NCBI GenBank assembly: GCA_016342755.1
Contig: JAEINS010000019.1
Coordinates: forward strand, 16,018 to 80,017
DNA length: 64,000 nucleotides
Source: Melioribacteraceae bacterium
GTDB lineage: Bacteria > Bacteroidota > Ignavibacteria > Ignavibacteriales > Melioribacteraceae
Direction: 5' to 3'
Positions 60,496 to 64,000 of this stretch are shown in pieces. The stretch's first letter is position 1. Each line of letters opens with the position of its first letter. Position numbers and translations under genes: made by a program. Under the pieces are notes generated by a model. That model had not been told where the DNA came from and ran no database searches. It worked only from the letters and a program-made list of their open reading frames with translations.

Positions 60496-61725
60496 ATGAA
60501 AAAAATATTTTTAACTCTCATATTATTATTAACTGTATTTAGTGCGTACTTTTTTTTAAATCCACCGATTGAAAATAAAGTTATAGAAAGTCCCGAAAGA
60601 GATTCCATTGTTTCTGTTAATATATCTGTAGTTGGCGACTTAATGTGTCATTCAACGCAGTATAATTATGCTTACGTTAAAAACGATAGTTTTAATTTTA
60701 ATCCGGTATATAATTATTTAAGAGACTATTTTTTATCGCCTGATTTAATGATTGGCAACTTTGAGACAGTTATAGCTAAACGAGATGGCAACTATAAAGG
60801 TTATCCCTATTTTAATTCCCCGGTTAATTTCTTAACCTCGCTTAAAAAAAATGGTTTTGACGTTTTATTTACAGCAAATAACCATTCACTAGATCAAAAT
60901 GAAAAAGGTGTTTTACGTACATTGAATGCTTTTAGTGAAAACAACTTATTTTCCTTTGGCACATATAATTCAAAATCAGAGAAAGAAAAAATTAAAACCA
61001 TCAATGTTAATGGCATTAAACTAGCTTTTGCAGCATATTCCTACGGAACAAACGGTGTACATATTCCTAATGGAAAAGAATACTTGATTAATTTAATAAA
61101 CCTTGAAAATATTAAAAACGATCTAAAAAAGATTAAATCTGCTAATCCGGATATTATAATTGTGTACTACCACACTGGTTTAGAGTACTCTCGTGATATT
61201 TCAAAAAAACACAAAGCCTTAATGGATAGTACTTTTTACTTTGGTGCTGATATTGTTTTAGCAAGTCATCCTCATGTTATTTTGCCTGTTGAAAAAAGGG
61301 AGCTGGTTAATTCAAAATTAAATATTGGTTTTGCCGCGCATTCACTGGGTAATTTTATTTCGAACCAGAGATGGAGATATTCTGATGCCGGGGTTATTTT
61401 AAATTTTCAATTATCAAAAGATTTAAGAAATAATAAGATTTTGTTAAATGATTTATCTTACATACCAACATGGGTTTTTAAAGGTAAAGTTAATAATAAA
61501 AAAGAATATGTAATTCTGCCTTCCGAAATGGCGCTAAATAAAGGTCTGCCAAATTATATAACTGCTAATGATAGTTTACTGATGTACGAAAGCTATTTTG
61601 ATACAAAAGAAATAGTAAACAAACTTGATAAGTCAGTTAAACTTTTGAGCGTAATGGATTCTTCCAATAATTTAAAAACTTACTCAAAAGTAATTACAAA
61701 ACAATTCCAATCTGAATACAAATAA
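60496..61725 (+). CDS. CapA-family (poly-gamma-glutamate synthesis type) metallophosphatase-fold protein
   Basis: 409 residues with an N-terminal signal or anchor (MKKIFLTLILLLTVFSAYFF). CapA/PGA_cap fold, related to metallophosphoesterases: VVGDLMCHSTQ near residue 50, GNFETVIAKRDG near 93, FTANNHSLDQNEKG near 130, IVYYHTGLEYS near 223 and ASHPHVILPVE near 257. These are the standard metal-site segments. CapA proteins act in capsule or cell-wall anchoring of anionic polymers, but no capB/capC is near. Its ATG lies only 8 bp after the previous terminator, so its promoter must overlap that hairpin or expression relies on read-through. Confidence 0.88.
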   Translation: MKKIFLTLILLLTVFSAYFFLNPPIENKVIESPERDSIVSVNISVVGDLMCHSTQYNYAYVKNDSFNFNPVYNYLRDYFLSPDLMIGNFETVIAKRDGNYKGYPYFNSPVNFLTSLKKNGFDVLFTANNHSLDQNEKGVLRTLNAFSENNLFSFGTYNSKSEKEKIKTINVNGIKLAFAAYSYGTNGVHIPNGKEYLINLINLENIKNDLKKIKSANPDIIIVYYHTGLEYSRDISKKHKALMDSTFYFGADIVLASHPHVILPVEKRELVNSKLNIGFAAHSLGNFISNQRWRYSDAGVILNFQLSKDLRNNKILLNDLSYIPTWVFKGKVNNKKEYVILPSEMALNKGLPNYITANDSLLMYESYFDTKEIVNKLDKSVKLLSVMDSSNNLKTYSKVITKQFQSEYK

Positions 61726-61764
61726 TTTTTGTATTTTTATCTTTTCAAATTTCCCTAAAAGTTA

Positions 61765-62940
61765 ATGAATAAAAAAGCATCACTCTCAATTATATTTTTT
61801 ACAATTTTTATTGATCTGCTGGGTTTCGGTATTTTAATTCCGATTCTTCCAACATTTGCCTCAAAAAATTTAAGTATTTCTGATTTTGAGATCGGCTTTT
61901 TAATAGCGGTATTTTCAATGATGCAGTTTATTATTAGTCCTATTTTAGGGCGGTTTTCTGACCGTATTGGGAGAAGACCAATTATATTAGTTACTTTACT
62001 GATTACATCTCTTTCATATATAATTTTTAGTTTTTCAAACTCATTTTTAATTCTCTTTATTTCCCGTTTATTAGCGGGTATTGGAGGAAGTAATATTGCC
62101 GTTGCTCAAGCATATATAGCTGATATTACGTCTAGAGAGGAGCGCTCTAAAGGGATGGGGTTAGTTGGAGCGGCATTTGGGTTAGGGTTTGTGTTTGGAC
62201 CATTACTTGGCGGGTTATTATCAAATTACGGATATCAGGTTGCCGGATATGTTGCTTCATTCTTTTCATTCCTGGCATTTATTTTCGCATTTATATACTT
62301 AAAAGAATCGTTAGTTAAGAAAAAGAAAAACTCTAAATTAAGTTTTAAAATATTTGATATTAAAAATACATTAAGAATATTATCAATACCCAAAGTTGGA
62401 ATGTCAATTATATTATTCTTCATAGTAGTTTTCTCTTTTGCAAATATTTATGGTACTTTTTCAATTATTGGATATAAAAGATTTGGATTCACCGATCAGG
62501 AAATTGGTTATCAGTTTGGTGTTATTGGTTTAGTCGGTGCAATTATACAAGGCGGATTTATTAATATCTTAACTAATAGATTTAAGGAAACAAAACTAGT
62601 TATAGCCGGACTTCTATTTCTTATGATCGGGCTTGGCGGCATTCCATACGGCGGAAATTTTATTGGAGTTGCTGTTGTTGTTTCACTGCTGGCAATAGGA
62701 ACTGGAATTTTACAGCCTGTTGTTTTAAGTATGGTTTCAAAATATTCGTCCGATATTGAACAAGGAGCCATATTGGGTGTTAATCAATCATTAGCTTCAC
62801 TGGCAAGGGTACTTGGCCCAATTTGGGGAGGTTTTGCATTTGAGTATATTGGATTTGATTTTCCTTTTATAACCGGTGCATTCTTTACTTTTATTACAAT
62901 TATTTTTTATTTAATATTTATGAAAAAACTTGAAACGTAA
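61765..62940 (+). CDS. MFS efflux transporter, TetA/multidrug type
   Basis: 391 residues and 12 predicted membrane segments. The MFS motif A appears as GRFSDRIGRRPIIL (about 66-79), and FIDLLGFGILIPILPTFA at the N terminus is the typical TetA/Bmr-like opening. LAGIGGSNIAVAQAYIADITSREERSKGMG (about 107-136) holds motif C-like features. It is probably a proton-driven exporter of small hydrophobic compounds; no regulator is adjacent. dusB starts 5 bp after its stop. Confidence 0.9.
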   Translation: MNKKASLSIIFFTIFIDLLGFGILIPILPTFASKNLSISDFEIGFLIAVFSMMQFIISPILGRFSDRIGRRPIILVTLLITSLSYIIFSFSNSFLILFISRLLAGIGGSNIAVAQAYIADITSREERSKGMGLVGAAFGLGFVFGPLLGGLLSNYGYQVAGYVASFFSFLAFIFAFIYLKESLVKKKKNSKLSFKIFDIKNTLRILSIPKVGMSIILFFIVVFSFANIYGTFSIIGYKRFGFTDQEIGYQFGVIGLVGAIIQGGFINILTNRFKETKLVIAGLLFLMIGLGGIPYGGNFIGVAVVVSLLAIGTGILQPVVLSMVSKYSSDIEQGAILGVNQSLASLARVLGPIWGGFAFEYIGFDFPFITGAFFTFITIIFYLIFMKKLET

Positions 62941-62945
62941 AATAT

Positions 62946-63932
62946 ATGAAGCAAATAACAGATAAAATAAAACTAGAAAAATCACTTTTATTAGCACCAA
63001 TGGAGGATATAACTGATATTCCTTTCAGATTGATTTGTAAGGAACTTGGTGCCGATATTGTTTATACGGAGTTTGTTAATAGCGAGGGACTTGTCCGCCA
63101 AAACGAAAAAACTCATAATAAATTAAGACTCAGAGAAGAAGAACGCCCTGTCGGAATTCAGATTTATGGCGATAATATAAAATCAATGGTAGGAGCCGCA
63201 GTAATTGCTGAATCTGAAAATCCCGATATAATTGATATAAATGCGGGATGCTGGGTTAAGAAAGTTGCCGGAAGAGGTGCCGGTGCCGGGTTATTAAAGG
63301 ATTTGCCATATTTAACAAGTATGGTAAAGGAAATTGTTAATACAGTTAAAACTCCGGTTACAGTTAAAACCAGAATTGGCTGGGATGAAAAAAGCATTCA
63401 AATAGTTGAATTAGCTCAAATGCTTGAAGATGTTGGAATAAAGGCATTAACTGTACATTGCAGAACAAGAAGTCAGGCGCATGATGGAATTCCTGAGTGG
63501 TCCTGGATTAATAGGATTAAAGAGAAAGTTTCGATCCCAATTATTTTAAATGGCGGAATTTTTACACCGGAAGATGTAAAAAAAGCGTTTGATGAAACTG
63601 ACGCGGATGGTATTATGCTTGCCCGTGGAGCTATTCAGAATCCATGGCTGTTTGAACAATCTAAAAGCTATTTAAACACTGGTGAATATGATAACAATAT
63701 TTCTAACGAAAAGAGAATTAAAACTGCCTTAAAACATTTAGGGCTATCTGTAAAATATAAAGGTGAGAAAAAGGCTTTAATAGAATTTAGGAAGTTTTAT
63801 TCCGGTTATCTAAAAGGGATGTATAACGCATCTAAAACCAGGCAGGAACTAATGAAGTATCATGAATATAATGAAGTTGAATTATGTTTGCTTAAATTTT
63901 TGGAAGAAATTAATAATCATGAAGTAGTGTAA
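62946..63932 (+). CDS. dusB: tRNA-dihydrouridine synthase (DusB-like)
   Basis: 328 residues. FMN enzyme reducing uridine in tRNA. LLAPMEDITDIPFRLICKELGAD at the N terminus, the catalytic Cys102 in INAGCWVKKVAGRGAGAGLL, TVKTRIGWDE near residue 140, TVHCRTRSQAHDG near 170, and NGGIFTPEDVKKAFDETDADGIMLARGAIQNPW near 203 are the family signatures. The residue after the catalytic Cys is Trp where Pro is usual. It probably shares a transcript with the MFS gene (5-bp gap). It ends 68 bp before the window edge. Confidence 0.93.
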   Translation: MKQITDKIKLEKSLLLAPMEDITDIPFRLICKELGADIVYTEFVNSEGLVRQNEKTHNKLRLREEERPVGIQIYGDNIKSMVGAAVIAESENPDIIDINAGCWVKKVAGRGAGAGLLKDLPYLTSMVKEIVNTVKTPVTVKTRIGWDEKSIQIVELAQMLEDVGIKALTVHCRTRSQAHDGIPEWSWINRIKEKVSIPIILNGGIFTPEDVKKAFDETDADGIMLARGAIQNPWLFEQSKSYLNTGEYDNNISNEKRIKTALKHLGLSVKYKGEKKALIEFRKFYSGYLKGMYNASKTRQELMKYHEYNEVELCLLKFLEEINNHEVV

Positions 63933-63956
63933 AAAGTTTTGTGTAAATGGAATAAT

Positions 63957-64000
63957 TTATCTGAATCGGAGCGGAGTTTACGCAGCGTAGCTTCAGATAA
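63957..64000. terminator. Hairpin at the window end, after dusB
   Basis: TTATCTGAA (63957-63965) is perfectly complementary to TTCAGATAA (63992-64000), with a GC-richer loop. It may extend beyond the window, so a trailing T-run cannot be judged. It could be a dispersed palindrome rather than a terminator. Confidence 0.5.

Noticed and set aside
1..64000. A prophage, defence island or biosynthetic gene cluster as the window's novel system
   Set aside because: No phage structural or integrase genes, no restriction-modification, CRISPR-associated or toxin-antitoxin genes, and no assembly-line enzymes were seen. The only mobile element evident is the RAYT/REP locus.

Overview
The window is AT-rich chromosomal DNA. 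It most resembles a free-living member of the Bacteroidota/Chlorobi assemblage, probably Ignavibacteria-like; this is inferred from the protein repertoire, not from an rRNA. Supporting signs are a TonB-dependent receptor with a carboxypeptidase-like N-terminal domain, a short Hc1-type histone-like protein, a large SprA-like outer-membrane barrel, and promoters of the form TTG-N20-TAnnTTTG. That promoter type is typical of the Bacteroidota sigma factor and is visible in front of both tRNA genes and several CDSs. Most of the window is ordinary housekeeping DNA. I see no prophage, CRISPR array, toxin-antitoxin pair or recognisable defence island.

Layout. 1-3.5 kb: a P-loop GTPase of the cyclic 2,3-diphosphoglycerate synthetase-like family, carbamate kinase and ornithine carbamoyltransferase, with no arginine deiminase in view. 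3.5-3.8 kb: two near-identical tRNA-Phe genes, each with its own promoter and terminator. 3.9-14.1 kb: an outer-membrane barrel protein, a NUDIX hydrolase, a PfkB kinase translationally coupled to an MtnA-type isomerase, RecO, an HtrA protease, chorismate synthase and an MBL-fold hydrolase. 14.3-17.1 kb: an MltD-like transglycosylase with seven LysM repeats. 17.1-21.9 kb: a thiamin-uptake operon with a TPP riboswitch, TonB receptor, thiamin pyrophosphokinase and SSS-family symporter. 22-31 kb: TyrRS, SmpB, two small proteins, a TPR histidine kinase, an acyl-CoA dehydrogenase, GuaB, a glycosyltransferase and PurD.

32.3-34.4 kb is the only clearly accessory stretch. It holds a REP-associated tyrosine transposase (RAYT), four copies of a 28-bp perfect palindrome (one inside the transposase reading frame), and a long direct repeat flanking a metallophosphoesterase. 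34.5-42.4 kb: a HydE-like radical SAM protein, then a 2221-residue giant protein. 42.6-51.2 kb: an SLC45-like MFS transporter, a fused PabB-PabC, and a tightly overlapping operon of type 2 IPP isomerase, polyprenyl diphosphate synthase, HPr and PTS enzyme I, followed by an AIM24-family protein. 51.3-64 kb: a glycine-rich lipoprotein, Uup-type ABC-F, M19 dipeptidase, lipoate ligase, a cyclic-phosphate-type receiver protein, UspA, a cNMP-binding protein, a lone HisA, an alpha/beta hydrolase, the Hc1-like protein, CapA, a TetA-like MFS transporter and DusB.

The best candidate for an undescribed system is the giant protein at 35746-42411. Its middle third carries the signature residues of a fold-type I aspartate-aminotransferase-like PLP enzyme. 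Its last quarter carries, in order, the lysine, histidine, P-loop, aspartate and arginine motifs of ATP-dependent PEP carboxykinase. These two activities would be consecutive (aspartate to oxaloacetate to PEP), so the fusion suggests either a channelled enzyme or a repurposed kinase. Secondary points are the SSS-type thiamin transporter candidate under a TPP riboswitch, the RAYT/REP locus, the coupling of PTS phosphotransfer genes to isoprenoid genes, and the promoter pattern that corrects several start codons.
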